Below, one piece after another: positions 41,721 through 52,741 of a stretch of 64,000 bases of DNA. Numbering within the stretch: the first letter of the stretch is position 1; every line of letters starts with the position of its first letter. A program made the translations under genes and the position numbers. The DNA comes from Closterium sp. NIES-65 (lineage: Eukaryota; Streptophyta; Zygnematophyceae; Desmidiales; Closteriaceae). A model generated the notes under the pieces. The model saw only the letters and a program-made list of their open reading frames with translations, ran no database searches and was not told the origin of the DNA. The DNA lies in the NCBI GenBank assembly GCA_948144175.1, contig CANXME010000032.1, forward strand, positions 1,885,501-1,949,500. The letters are read 5' to 3'.

Positions 41721-41780
41721 TACCCCCTAAAGGCTAACCCACTGTAGCCTACACAGCAGCAACATATATAATGTTTGACA
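41721..41780 (-). repeat. Start of element C 5' LTR (beyond nested D)
   Basis: Minus-strand reading TGTCAAACATTATATATG, TGTGTAGGCTACAGTGGG, GGGGGTACATTT; continues at 34990 after removal of D and one AAATG copy. It belongs to the C LTR by structure and sequence. Confidence 0.85.
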
Positions 41781-43777
41781 GGGGAGGGGGGGGGAGGTAC
41801 TTGTTTCCTTGGGGGGGGGAAGGGTAATCGAGGGGACCACGAAAACAGTGACCAATCTTCTGTTGGCGTTCGCGAGCATAATCATCTGAGTGTAAAAATG
41901 TCTGTTTTTTATAAACTTGAAATTGTTTACACAATCACTTCTACTGAGATTGTAGAAGTGAAATTGTAACAATGTCCAATCTAGCAGATTGCCCAAAATA
42001 TTCCACCAATCAACCCCTAGTCAATCTCGGCAGACTGCGAGACAACATGACCTACCCGTTGTCCGTCAGCAAATAGAAAACGCCGAACTGCAGCAGATTC
42101 CATGCCCACATCAACGCAAAGTTGATTGCCAGCAATAAACTACACTTGCTACTCGATTGTATGAATTTGCATATCTTCTTTCGTTTGAGATTTTATTGTT
42201 TAGCCAATGTAGTCGGTGATAAATACCATAGTTATCGTGCAACCAAATTTTGTAGGAAAACAAACAAACAAACATCCCAGAGCGAGTCAGCCTCCCGTTC
42301 GCTCCTGCTCGCCTCCCTACCCTCACCTCACCTCTGCCCCATGCCCGTGTTCTTCTTGCTTGCAACTCCGATTACCTCGCCTCTCCATCACTTCATCCTC
42401 CCTCGCCCCCGTCCATCCCCTCCGTGTCTATTCAAAAATCCAAATTCCTTGTGCTCTCATTTCCCTCTTCATCGTGCCTCATCGCCCTCTTTGCTTCCCC
42501 CCTTTTTCCCTCTTCCCCTCCCTCCCCCCTCCCTCTCATCTTGTTGCGTCCCGTCCTCCCCCGTGATCATCTTGCTGTTCCCGCTACCCACAAAGGCTAC
42601 ATCAACCCAGAAATCTGCTGCTGCCAATGGCCAGGAGGATGGATGAAACGACCATGTTGATGACAGGGCTGCTGAGTGCACTGGGCGTGCTCCTGTCAGG
42701 CAGGAATGACTCGCACCAGACGTTCACACGGAACGTGAGCAATCATGTGATGTGCAGTTCAGACGTTCCGAACAAAGTTTGTGGTTAGTTCCCCAAGTGT
42801 GGTGTGGTTTGGTATGATGTTGTATGATGTGCTGTGCTGTGCTGTGATGTGTTGTGTTGTGCTGTGTTGTGCTGTGGTTGGTGTGGTGTGGTGGCCTGTG
42901 TAAGCATGCACATTTGCAATGCCACGCAACTTCAATTCCTGCCCCTCCTACTTCAACTTCTGTTGCAACAGCCTCTTAGCCTCCTATCATGCCTACCGGT
43001 TAAATCAAGGTGGACCTCCTCAATTTAGACAGAAGCTCTCACGGTTGCTACAGCTTTGTATTAGGTGTTTTCCGCCAGGAGCACCCATGAGTGATTCTTT
43101 AGTCGATCCAAAAGCCCTCACGGTTGCTACAGCTTTGTATCAAGTGTATCAGGTGTGTCAGGTGTGCGTGCCTCCATTCACGCAGACGCACAAGGGCAGG
43201 GAACGAACTCCAATCACCTTCTCTGCTGCCCCATCACTCGCCTATCACTGCCCGTCCTTTCCATGTGCGTGCCTCGTCCCTATGCTCAGGGGCCTGACTC
43301 CTCTGTTCAACACAAGCACATCCTAGCCACAGTGCTTCACCTCCTCCAAACTCTCGTGAGTGGTGGGGAAATTTAATCAGTCAAGAACTTCTTTCTTATG
43401 TCTTCCTTAGTGGTTGCAATCCAGTCGCGGCATTCCCCTGCCATTTGTGCATATTCCATTCTATCCGCCTAGAGCTTAAGCATGAGCCACGTTTCCGGTT
43501 CCATCACCTAACAACAAAACATGTGCCAACACTTATACCACACCATCACCACACCAACACCAACACCAGGTGCAAGTCGTCTGTTCAGTCGCAACGATTG
43601 CCACGGCGCTGCTCTGGTGGAAGGGCGTTTCCCAAGCACAGGTCAGAGCGTGGGTGGGCCAGCAAAGCTTGGCGTTGAAAGATGGGCTGCTGAAGCTGCG
43701 AAGTGTTTCTGCTTCCGTCCTGATATGTCCTATTTCAGGCTGTTGCCATGCCTTTGCTATCAAAATAACGAACAAGG
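41781..43777. other. Intergenic with one possible membrane-protein exon
   Basis: On the minus strand near 42135-42056 a hydrophobic segment reads LAINFALMWAWNLLQFGVF to TDNG and is followed by a GTAGGTC donor; it may be a single exon of a membrane protein. 42260-42560 is pyrimidine-rich. 42820-42890 is GTGCTGTGTTGT simple sequence. A 29-bp word (CTCACGGTTGCTACAGCTTTG core) is duplicated near 43037 and 43118. No complete gene. Confidence 0.35.
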
Positions 43778-43835
43778 ATGAATGAACTAGCAGCAGGATG
43801 GGTACAAGTAAGAAACCCGACCAAGATTGTTCCCC
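43778..43835 (-). repeat. Fragment of an E-type copia LTR
   Basis: Minus-strand reading AACAATCTTGGTCGGGTTTC, TTACTTGTACCCATC, CTAGTTCATTCATCCTTGTT matches the second half of the E 5' LTR. Nothing of its internal region is next to it. It marks the broken 3' edge of the LINE. Confidence 0.6.
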
Positions 43836-43844
43836 AAGGGTAAG

Positions 43845-45250
43845 ACCACGGATTTTTCTCGGTTTGTCGCCAGTCCTGACGTTCGTTTGAACTCTTCTAA
43901 CACCTACTCTGCCCTTATCAGCTGCTCCTTTCCCTCCAGGACCAGAGTGGTGTCGTCTGCGTAACCAATGTACGCCAAGCGTTCTCCCGCGTTGCTGATT
44001 CCCAGCTTCCGCTAGAGGACCAGCTATGCCAGCGGCTCAACCGCGCAGAGAAAAAGGTATGGAGCCAACGAACAGCCTTGCCTGATCCTGGATACTACCT
44101 CCACACCCTCTCTCATCCAGCCGTTGACTAAGAGTCTTGTCTGCGTCCCCTTGTGCATGCCTTCCACCCAGCTTACTAGCCGCTCCGGAAAACCCATCGA
44201 CCGCAACGCCCGGAAGAGATACCCACGGGAGACGAAATCAAATGCTTTTTTGAAATTGACCAGAAGAAGAAACCAATCTTCGTTGTTGTTGAGAGCCGTA
44301 TCAATGATGTCAGCCACCAGACCCACTGCATCAGTTAGCCGCCTGCCCAACAAGAATCCGTATTGCTCCGGTGAGATTATGTTGGGCAACACTTTCTTCA
44401 TCCCATCCACGACCACCCTCGCCAGCACCTTGTTAGCAAAGTTAAGCAGCGTGATAGGTAGGTAGTTATTCAGCTGGTCCTTGTTGTCGTTTTTGAGAAG
44501 CAGCATCGTGACAGTTTCTTTGACTTCTGTTGACAGAATTGCAGATGCCGCGAAGTCCTTCGCCAGGGCCTTGAAGCCCTTCCCCAGTAGATCCCAATGA
44601 GCTTCAAATAGTTCCTTCGGCAATCCATCTCTCCCTGGGGACTTGTTCGTCGCCATCGCACTGAAAGCATTTTTAACCTCCTCCTCCGTCCAATTCTTTG
44701 CTAGCCCTGCCGCTTTCCACGTTGTCAGCTTTTTCCCCTTCTCAGGCTTCCAGTCCTCTTCCAGTTGTCACTTGTCCTTCCTGAAGATATCCGCAAAAAA
44801 TTCGGATGCTGCGCGGAGAATGCCCTGCGAGTCCGAGACAACCCCGCTTGTCGTCTGCAGCTCGGCAATTTGGGTGCTCGCCTTCCTCGCCTGCACCAAA
44901 GCTGACAGGTGCTGCGACGCCACTTCTCCTCTGAGCTCCATCCGCATGCGTGACATAAGATGCAGCTTGTCTTTCCGTGAAGCTGGTATTCCCGCAATTG
45001 CAGATCCATCGCCGCCAACTTCTTGCTGGTCATCTTGCAGGTCAGATTGCGCATTGCCTCTTGACGGAGCTCCGCGACAATATTGACAAGGTGTGACACC
45101 GTAGCCTTGACACGCTTGCCTTCCTCCCTTGCGAAAGCACGAAGACCTGCCGCCAACCGTGATAGAAGAAGTTCGAAATTGCTGCCATCTGTGACTTTGA
45201 TCTTTCCCACTGTCGCCTCCACTATCTTCCTCACCCTCTTTTTGTGTGCC
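43845..45250 (-). pseudogene. LINE ORF2: reverse transcriptase
   Basis: The 44656-44024 segment reads SPGRDGLPKELFEAHW, LPITLLN, QYGFLLGRR, VNFKKAFDFVSRGYLFRAL (catalytic Asp of motif A is in KAFD), MHKGTQTRLLVNG and RQGCSLAPYLFL; the frame then breaks, and GYADDTTLVLEGKEQL (YADD) follows near 43960. Upstream, 45252-44725 is the linker between endonuclease and RT (EATVGKIKV, VNIVAELRQEAM). This order and these motifs are standard for LINE RTs that prime from nicked chromosomal DNA. Several stops are present. Confidence 0.88.
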
Positions 45251-45254
45251 ATCG

Positions 45255-46002
45255 ATGCGTGAAGTCTCTAGAGACCCGAGCCCATGCAGATCTTCGCATC
45301 CAACCGAAGAGCAACCCTGATAGCAAAGCCGTGGTCAGAAATATAGACAGCCGGTATCACATGAGAAGCTTGAATAAGGTGAGGTAAGAGGGGATGAGAG
45401 AGGAGAGCGCGGTCGATACGGGTGCTGGCTTGCTGAGCTTGCGAAAAGAAAGTGAACTAGCGTTTCTTCGGATAGAGTGTACGGAAAGCGTCAGAGAGCT
45501 GGAACTGCTTGTCATTCTCTGCTGTAGGTCCGAAGCGAGACGACTTGTCTAACACTGGATCTTCTATAATGTTGAGGTCGCCGATAATGACCAGGTGACT
45601 CGTCGGCCGGAGTTGCTCTAATACTGGACCTAAGGTGTCGTGGAGGAACGTCGCCCGGGAGGTCGCCTTTGCCGGGAAGTAACAAGCTAAGACTGTGAGT
45701 TGCAGGCCGGGACCATGGATCTCGGCCGAGATAAGTCAACCCGAGGAATGGACTAAGACGTTATGGAAGCTGAGACTACAGAGCAAGGCTACCCCGCCTG
45801 CTTTCGACTTGGGTGTGGCTGCTGCTACGAGACTGAAGGTAGGGTGGGACCGCGAAGGGTGATTTGAGGCTAGCCTTGTGTCTGATAGCGCTACTAAGTT
45901 TGCTGCTTGCCTTGACCAGTCTATGACACGCTGCTGTTTGGTGCGATCTCCTAGGCCGTTGACATTGAGGCCCGCAAAACTGATGAGGCTTCTTTTACTC
46001 AT
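45255..46002 (-). pseudogene. LINE ORF2: apurinic-type endonuclease
   Basis: Starts MSKRSLISFAGLNVNGLGDR, with the N of the first motif, then ALSDTRL, GGVALLC, VIIGDLNIIED (GDLN), STRIDRALLS and YISDHGFAI (SDH), the successive motifs of exonuclease/endonuclease/phosphatase-fold LINE nucleases. Interrupted by TGA near 45736 and TAG near 45465. Confidence 0.85.
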
Positions 46003-46114
46003 TTGATAACAGCTTGATAGCCCCTACGCATCCACAGGGTAAGAAGACAAGAGACACCGACTACTGCAAAAACTACCGCTGCTGCTGCCGACTGATGACC
46101 TAGCTGAACAAGTC

Positions 46115-47999
46115 TCAGATCCCGTATTCCTTCTTGGTGATGTTGAGGCTGGCCTTTTCGAGAGAGGCACGAGTGGCTGAACCGAACTGCTCCAGATGGA
46201 TGAGATGATTGGCAGACGTGATGTGGTCGGCCGCCGTCATGAAGCTCTTCCCTTTCGCTTTCCCACACCCCACTTGCGTGCAGATCCATTCTTCGCGATT
46301 GCCTCCCTTAGAGATCAGCACAATGGTCGGGTCCAGCAGAATGGGTGTGATCAGCCGCGAGGCAGGCAGAGAAGTGGCTGCACGGTACAAATTGGAGGTT
46401 AGCACAAGCACAGATGCCATGATGAGTACGATCATAAGAGTAAAAGCACTTACCATTAATACGGTGCACCCTTCCCAAGGTAAGATTCCATTTCCCAATA
46501 TTACGGTCCGTGAGGAAGGCATCATGGTTGACGTCATAATGTTGACCACTGCAGAGCAGACAGGTCAGGCACCGGCGACCAAGTTTCGAAAGATCTTCGA
46601 AGACGTGACGTCAACGGTGCCTATCTCCTGGATGAGGAATCACCAATCCCTTGATGATGTCAATATCGGCGCCAGTGACCGGGTGCAGGACGCGGTGGAA
46701 GCAAACGCCATCCTTGAACGCAGAGCACCTCCTGTTCCTCAGCTTGTAGACCACCATCAGCTCCCGCAACATCTCCGGTATCTTCGTCGCAGGTACGTCG
46801 CGGATGATCACTTCGACCGCCTGAGGATTTGTTGCCCGTTCCCGCACGAAAGCGGGATCATCAGTGTGTTACCAGTAGAGTCGAAACACCGTGCTGTTGG
46901 GATGTGTGTAGTCCACTTCCTTGGTTCTGATGCTCATGATATCGTCTTCATGCAGGAGCGACACCTGCAGACGACAGTACCGGGTCTTCGCCACGTATGC
47001 TGGAAAGAGTTCATGGAACTTCGCCGACTCGAAAGCGCCGTCAGATAGCGAGGATGCCCAGACCCGCCTCAACAGCGTCCGCACAGTGGTGATGACCGAC
47101 GCCACTTCCAGCGCGAGAGCCACATGTAACACCAGAATCGCCGTGTAGCGGACGCGGTGAAGAGCCTCCGTCTTGACTTTGACTTTCAGTTCTTCATCAG
47201 AATCGTCCTCGATGAAGCCGCTATCAAGAACAGTCGTGCGAAGAGAGCGTAGCTTCTCTTCCAGAGAGATGCTAGATCCGCTAGCAGGTGCATCAATAAG
47301 AGACACGTTGTTGGAGTCATCCACCGATGCTTTGCCCTTGTCCTTGCTTGCAGGCGTAGAAGAAGCAGGAGCAGGCGATGGAGGTGGAGCATCCAGCGAC
47401 GGTGCTTCCGGCAGAACCTTAGCTTTCCCCTTATGAGGCAACTTGCGACAATGGAGGAAAGAAAGCTGCAGAGCTGAGAAACAGATTGGTGATGAGGGAA
47501 CTGATGCCATTGCTCTTAGCTTGAGCTTGTTAAGTAGGCAAGTTCCATTGGTGCTTGTCCATTGTTCTTGGCGCAGATGGTGAGAAACCGAGGTCGAGGC
47601 CCTGGGATCACGGTTAGTAATAGTCGTAATAAGACCAGTGTAGCCATTGATGTTGTTATCGCTGTTTGGTACAGAAGTTCGAAACCTTGGAGTTAGCAGC
47701 AACCCTGTAGGAACCTCGAAGTTAGATGCCTGACAAGAAACAGGATCTCGTTTAGCAAGCGATACTATGTCCGACGTGTAGACACAAAAAGGGTATCGGT
47801 CGCTGCGCCTTGTAACGAGGAAGCCAGATCTGTAGTTTTTAAAGCCAACTGACAAGGAACCTACACGGGATCTGGGTTTGAAGCTGCGCGGTAATATCCA
47901 TGGCGGACTCATGGTAGCAGTCGGTGGTGATGCTTCAACTAGAAAGGCCGGAACCGTGTTTAGAGACTCTCGCATCATGAGGCTACACCCACGAATCAC
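46115..47999 (-). pseudogene. LINE ORF1-like region with Cys/His finger
   Basis: Minus-strand frames 47999-46869 and then 46847-46611 and 46549-46115 read as one interrupted basic/acidic protein. A Met at about 47511 (MASVPSSPICFSALQL) is a plausible start. The middle is Pro/Ala/Lys-rich, then SLEEKLRSLRTTVLD, acidic DDSDEELKVKVKTE, TVFRLYW. The last part has WICTQVGCGK...HITSANH, a C-X4-C...H-X5-H finger candidate. By position upstream of the endonuclease this is ORF1, an RNA-binding chaperone in other LINEs; direct similarity is not evident. Confidence 0.6.
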
Positions 48000-48269
48000 A
48001 TTAACGTGACAGCGTACACGCTAAAGTATGGCACTGGTGTTACAATGTCTGTCGAAACCTTAGACATTCTCCCTGAGCATTGTGAAGAGACTGCGACACC
48101 TATGTCATAGTGTGCCCGAGCAATCCGCATCGTAAATCACGAAGTGTCTGTGGGAGGTACTTACGGCATTCTTGAGACACACCTCGAGCAATGTTTCCAG
48201 CGCGAATTTTTTGTAGCGAGTGAGCGATCGGTGATCTCGCCGATCAGACACTCGTTCTCACCTACAAGT

Positions 48270-48640
48270 AACTAGGCAGAATGTCTAGGTTCGGAACACC
48301 CCAACCTCGCTAGGTATGTTTCCCAGAAACTGAAACGTTGGTTTCTCCACACCACACCAACGACAGAGTAAATGAGAAGTTGCTTCGTAGTAGGTTCAGT
48401 TCCCATCATTTTTGGGATGGGGCGGTCGTTCACGCAGCAGCAGCAGTCGCACGCGCGCGGCAGCATGGGAGGCGGCAGGGAGCGGCCGCGGCAGCAGGGG
48501 GGCGCGGGAGAGGAGCGGATGGGGTGGCTGTCGGCTGTGGCGATCGGCGCTATCACGCCCGGACTCAACGTGAGCCTGGGGCGTGCTGTGTACCATGGAA
48601 TCCATCATTGCGTGAGGGGTGTTGGTGTTAGCATGCGGCG
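48270..48640 (+). other. Possible short host exon
   Basis: An ATG at about 48462 opens a frame reading MGGGRERPRQQGGAGEERM then GWLSAVAIGAITPGLN, directly followed by GTGAGC, a donor-like site. A preceding Gln run is encoded by CAGCAGCAGCAG. It could be the first exon of a host gene, but no second exon is found before the tandem repeat. Confidence 0.25.
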
Positions 48641-48643
48641 ATG

Positions 48644-48850
48644 ACTGCTGCGCACGCTTCGCTGGCGCTCGTATAAAACGCTCTCAAGCTCTCGAAAATC
48701 AGTAGTTTGACTGCTGCGCACGCTTTCTCGCTGGCGCTCGTATAAAACGCTCTCAAGCTCTCGAAGATTAGTAGTTTGACTGCTGCGCACGCTTTCTCGC
48801 TGGCGCTCGTATAAAACGCTCTCAAGCTCTCGAAAATTAGTAGTTCGTCT
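48644..48850. repeat. Three tandem 67-70 bp repeats with TATAAAA
   Basis: Three copies starting TGACTGCTGCGCACGCTT and containing GGCGCTCGTATAAAACGCTC and CAAGCTCTCGAA. The first copy lacks a TTCT; the others differ by one or two bases. Each has the TATA-box-like word GTATAAAAC. On the minus strand they read as a 23-residue protein repeat, which is probably incidental. Confidence 0.85.
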
Positions 48851-49370
48851 TGCTGCGCGCGCTAGTAAGGCAACAAGAACTCACTACCTACGTCTAGTAG
48901 CGAAAAGGCTCAGGCTACGAGGCCTTCCATAGCCCGCCGATCGACCCCTCAATCTGCAGCACGGCACGACTCCTTTTCCTGCCGTTGCACGCTGCGCGAA
49001 ACCAGTATCGCCACTTCCCTGACAGCGGTTCTCCACGTTCGGGCTGTAGCTTAGCCCTCCTGGCAGTCTCGACAGCGTTTGACACGGGCAGGTGTTTCAC
49101 CTGCGACGGCGTGGTTTCTGCTGTAAATTCAGACAACACGTTCGCGAGCCTTCTCACCCTCTCGAACAGTAACCCCCCCCACACACGAACCCACTTGCAC
49201 CTGCTTCGTTTCCTGAAAGCACCAGCACGATCCTCGGCAGCGGCACCACCAGTCCTGCCTACCCACGATATCCGTGTTGTGTCTCGTTAGTACATTTGCT
49301 TGCGCTGACATCGCGAATTCGTGACATTGGGCACACCGCCAGCTGCACTGCACAACTCTCTTTCTCATCA

Positions 49371-49372
<2 letters not shown>

Positions 49373-49401
<29 letters not shown>
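49373..49401 (+). repeat. A29 homopolymer at 5' edge of non-LTR element
   Basis: 29 consecutive A, ending 24 bp before the first ATG of the next ORF. It may be the poly(A) tail of an upstream retrocopy or a microsatellite at the 5' junction. 48870-49372 holds no recognisable gene. Confidence 0.7.
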
Positions 49402-49404
<3 letters not shown>

Positions 49405-49425
49405 CTGACTCGCAAGCGGGACAGG

Positions 49426-52400
49426 ATGCCTGAAGACTCGGACCCGCACCCATCTCGTCCTCCTAATCGGTCATGCTCAACCCCAGCTTTTGCAGCTCTT
49501 CCGATTCCACAGACACCACGCTCACCATCTTGCCCTACTATACCAGCCGTCACACACACTTCCTCGCCACTGCCGGAATCATCTGCTCCACACCCCCCAG
49601 CCTCTTCGTCTCAACACCCCAAATCATCAACCTCACCCCGTTTCATTTCAAAGGAGCAGAAAAACGTACTCCAACAAGTCCTTACAGACACTTCACCCTC
49701 TCCCCAACAACACTCCTCTCGCCATCCTGAACCTGCAGCCGAACTTGCTTTGCAGCCTCCTCCTGCTTCTTCTCCTCCTCCTGCTTCCACGCCTGCTTCG
49801 CACCCTGCTGCGGCCACTGATTCCCCTCCTTCACCCACTTCGGTTCCGGGCCCGAGATTTCGCTGCTCCACCTGCAACCGCACCAACTTCACCACCTCGG
49901 GTGGCTACACTCGTCACCTCTCTGCTTGCTCCCGCAATGACTCAGCCCGTCAAGAAGCAGCCCGCCCTCCTCCTCCTCGTGCCACCGCTACCTCCCCATC
50001 CTCTTCAGCACCTCCACAGATTTCTCAGCAGACATGGGAAGCTGTCATAAGCTGGGACTGGGGGACATTCTTTAGTCCCACCGTTACCCCTGGCCCACTA
50101 CTGCGCCGGATCCCGCCGCGAGCCCTCTTGCTGGCCCTGGATGCTTTACTCATACCAATTCGTCGTCTTGTCATCTTCCCTCAATACCCTGCAGCTCATT
50201 TCCTCCTCCTCGCTTTCCCCCGACTCATGCTTCGCTCTTCAACCATTTCTTCCTCACATTCAGCTACGGCGGAATGTGCAGCCTATGCGCGCCGTTTCAT
50301 TCAAGGCGACTGGCTCCCCCTCTTCAACGAGGCTGTCGCTGCTGCTGTACCAGCATCTCGACCGCACAATTTATCGTCCGCCTGGTCCACATCTACGTTT
50401 GCTCGGTTGAACAGGGCCAAGCGGTTCGCGCATTGCGGAGATTGGTCGCGTTCCCTCCCTCAAACTGTCCGGCCGTTCTTCACCGCATCTACTCTTGTCG
50501 CCCTTCAGAAGCCGCAAGGAGGCGTCCGCCCCATTGCCATCGGCGAGATACTGCCGCGCTTGCTGTCTCGTTGCGTTATTCTTCACTTCAAGCAGCAGAT
50601 TAGGGATTTCTTCCTTCCCTCCCTGCAGTTTGGGGTCACTGTCTCTGCAGGGATCGAGGTTATGGCCCACACAGTCCAGTCAGCCCTCTCTCTCCACCCA
50701 GACTGGGTCGTGCTGGAACTGAATGTGGCCAATGCTTTCAACTTGTTCAGTCGTTCCGCTATGTTCAATGCTCTGCGAGACTCCCCGTTCTCCAGCCTCA
50801 TCCCTTTCTTCCGCCTCTTCTACGCCTCCCCCTCTCCACTCCATTACCGCAGCGGCCCACTCATCGAAATGCTTCAGTCATCATCAGGTGTTTGACAGGG
50901 TGATCCATGTGGGCCATTCTTGTTCGCCCTTACCCAGCATCTAGCCATTCGCCCCATTCAGCGACAATCTCCAGCAATCTTGATCACCTCCTACGCGGAT
51001 GACCCTGCGCAGGAGGTGTTTCCTGCCTACACAGCACTTACAGCTCGTCTCAACAGCCTCAGCCTGCGGGTGCAACCATCGAAATGCTCCCTTTGGGCCC
51101 CTTTGGACCTCCCTTCAGACCTCACACCTCCATCAGACATCGTCATTGCCCTTAACGGTATCACGGTTGCGGGAGTTCCGATTGGTTCAGATACCCACAT
51201 CATCTCTACAGTACAGGACAAGCTGCACTCTTTCTCCTCATCTCTGCCTCTTCTACATGACCTTCATGATCCTCAGACTGCCTCTCGCATCCTTTCTCTC
51301 TGCGTCTCCGCTCGTCCCTCATTCCTCCTCCGTACTGTTGCACCCTTCCCTGAGATAGATGAGCTCTATACTGACTGGGACAACAGCTTGCTCGACCATT
51401 TTGTTCGCCTCATTGGCTCTGACTACTGGCCCCCTACATTTGACCACACTGCCACAGCACATCAACAGACATGCCTTCCCATTCGCCTTGGAGGGTTTGG
51501 CCTCCGATCATCAGCTGCAACTGCTACTCTCAGTTACTTGTGCAATTGGGCACAGACAGCTTCACTGCTCTCCTCATGCTTCATCATCAACGGCTCTCAC
51601 ATTTTCCGCCCCTTAATCACTTCAGACACCATGGATCGCCTTGACTCATGCATTCCTAAAGCCTTATCCAAACTTCATCCATCCATTCGACAGCACTTCC
51701 CCACTTGGCCTGCACTCCACGCTGGCTACCCACAGAAGCTGTATTCCTACCTTTCACAACACCTTGACGCTGTCATGCTCGAGCGCGTGCGATCCACAGT
51801 AACCTCCACCCAACATTTGGCCCGTTTGACCTCCCTCCAAGGGCCCCATGCTGGTGACTGGCTCACTGTGGCTCCATGTTCTCCGCACATGTAGCTTTCA
51901 TCCACAGAGTGGTGCATTGCAGCTGCTATTCGTCTTGGTCTCCCCATTCCACACCTCACATCCACCCGGACATGCACTTGTGGCTCGTCATTCACGGATC
52001 CTTCAATCGTCTCACATGTCCTCTGCTGTCCATCTGCTAAAAAGCCTACCAGGGTTCACGACGTTATCAAGCATGAGGTTCACCGCATCACGTTGGAGCT
52101 TGATTATGTTGTGCAGCTGGAGGATTCCCACCTTCTTGCAGGACGCTGCCCCGACATCAGTTGCCGTAGCATCAGCTCGGGGACAACATGGGCATTAGAT
52201 ATTTCGGTCGCAGATCCCCAGAATGGCCCCCCAAACTCCAAAACTGCATCCGTCATCGGTTCAGCCGCATCTGCTCGCGAAACCGAGAAGCGGACCCTGT
52301 ATGCGCCCACGTTACACCACCGACCAGACGTAAAACTCCTTCCTCTTGTCCTTGAAACCTTTGGTTGCTTCGGTATGTCATTCCTTAGCTTCATCAAGGA

Positions 52401-52635
52401 CTGCAGCCGACGGGGAGCGACACGGCTCCGGGACATGGGTGGTACATCCGACCTTATCCCAGAGCTTTTGGAGACGAGCTACTTCAAGAGGATTTCTCTG
52501 GTGCATCGGCGCGAGCAGGCCAGGACCATTTACCGTCGAACACAAATTCGCTACAGCACTGACACACCTTTCCCGCCACCAGAACCCACCCCACCTTCCT
52601 TGGCTGATTTTGCGTACCTTGGTGTTGGTTCTTGA
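49426..52635 (+). pseudogene. RLE-type retrotransposon ORF (two nonsense codons)
   Basis: The first ATG after the A tract is at 49426. The N-terminal 130 residues are Pro/Ser-rich; FRCSTCNRTNFTTSGGYTRH (about 49858-49920) is a C2H2 finger. RT: LVALQKPQGGVRPIAIGEIL, QFGVTVSAG, VVLELNVANAFNLFSR, where Asn stands at the expected motif-A Asp, then TGA at 50893-50895 in the GV(R)QGDPCGPF motif, and LITSYADD near 50984. The C-terminal region has CTCGSSFTDPSIVSHVLCC, VHDVIKHEVHRITLE, PDISCRSISSGTTWALDISV, resembling the zinc knuckle plus (R/K)HD..PD..D restriction-like nuclease; a TAG at 51892 precedes it. It would nick target DNA and prime cDNA from it. Inactive as read: two stops and a lost catalytic Asp. 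Confidence 0.8.
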
Positions 52636-52660
52636 GACCTCATTGGGGTCTCAACCTAGG
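52634..52660 (+). other. 3' UTR hairpin of the RLE element
   Basis: GAGACC-TCATTG-GGGTCTC forms a six-pair stem overlapping and following the stop codon. Non-LTR RTs recognise structured 3' UTRs, so it may be a template-recognition element; this is inferred from position. Confidence 0.5.
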
Positions 52661-52741
52661 GTAGTAGGTATTGCTCGTTAGTCATCTGATTGTACTTGAT
52701 TTGATTTGTATCCTCTGTACAAATATAACACTGCAGATAAA

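Larger units (their letters stand above)
43836..48000 (-). mobile_element. LINE (L1-like) non-LTR retrotransposon, 3' truncated
   Basis: Minus strand with an ORF1-like region (about 48000-46115), endonuclease (46002-45260) and RT (about 45250-43845). RT ends soon after the YADD motif, so the thumb, the ORF2 C-terminus, 3' UTR and tail are missing. Loss of the 3' end is opposite to the usual LINE 5' truncation and was probably caused by the adjoining copia LTR fragment or a deletion. Many stops; inactive. The L1-like label rests on ORF1 plus apurinic-type endonuclease plus RT order. Confidence 0.88.
49402..52741 (+). mobile_element. Non-LTR retrotransposon with restriction-like endonuclease
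   Basis: Single-ORF element: C2H2-type N-terminal finger, reverse transcriptase, then a C-terminal zinc motif and restriction-like endonuclease, the plan of the R2/HERO/NeSL group rather than of L1-type LINEs. The 3' UTR (52636-52741) has a hairpin right after the stop and ends at sequence matching the 3' half of an arginine tRNA. The ORF is one frame over about 1,070 codons with two nonsense codons. Confidence 0.8.
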
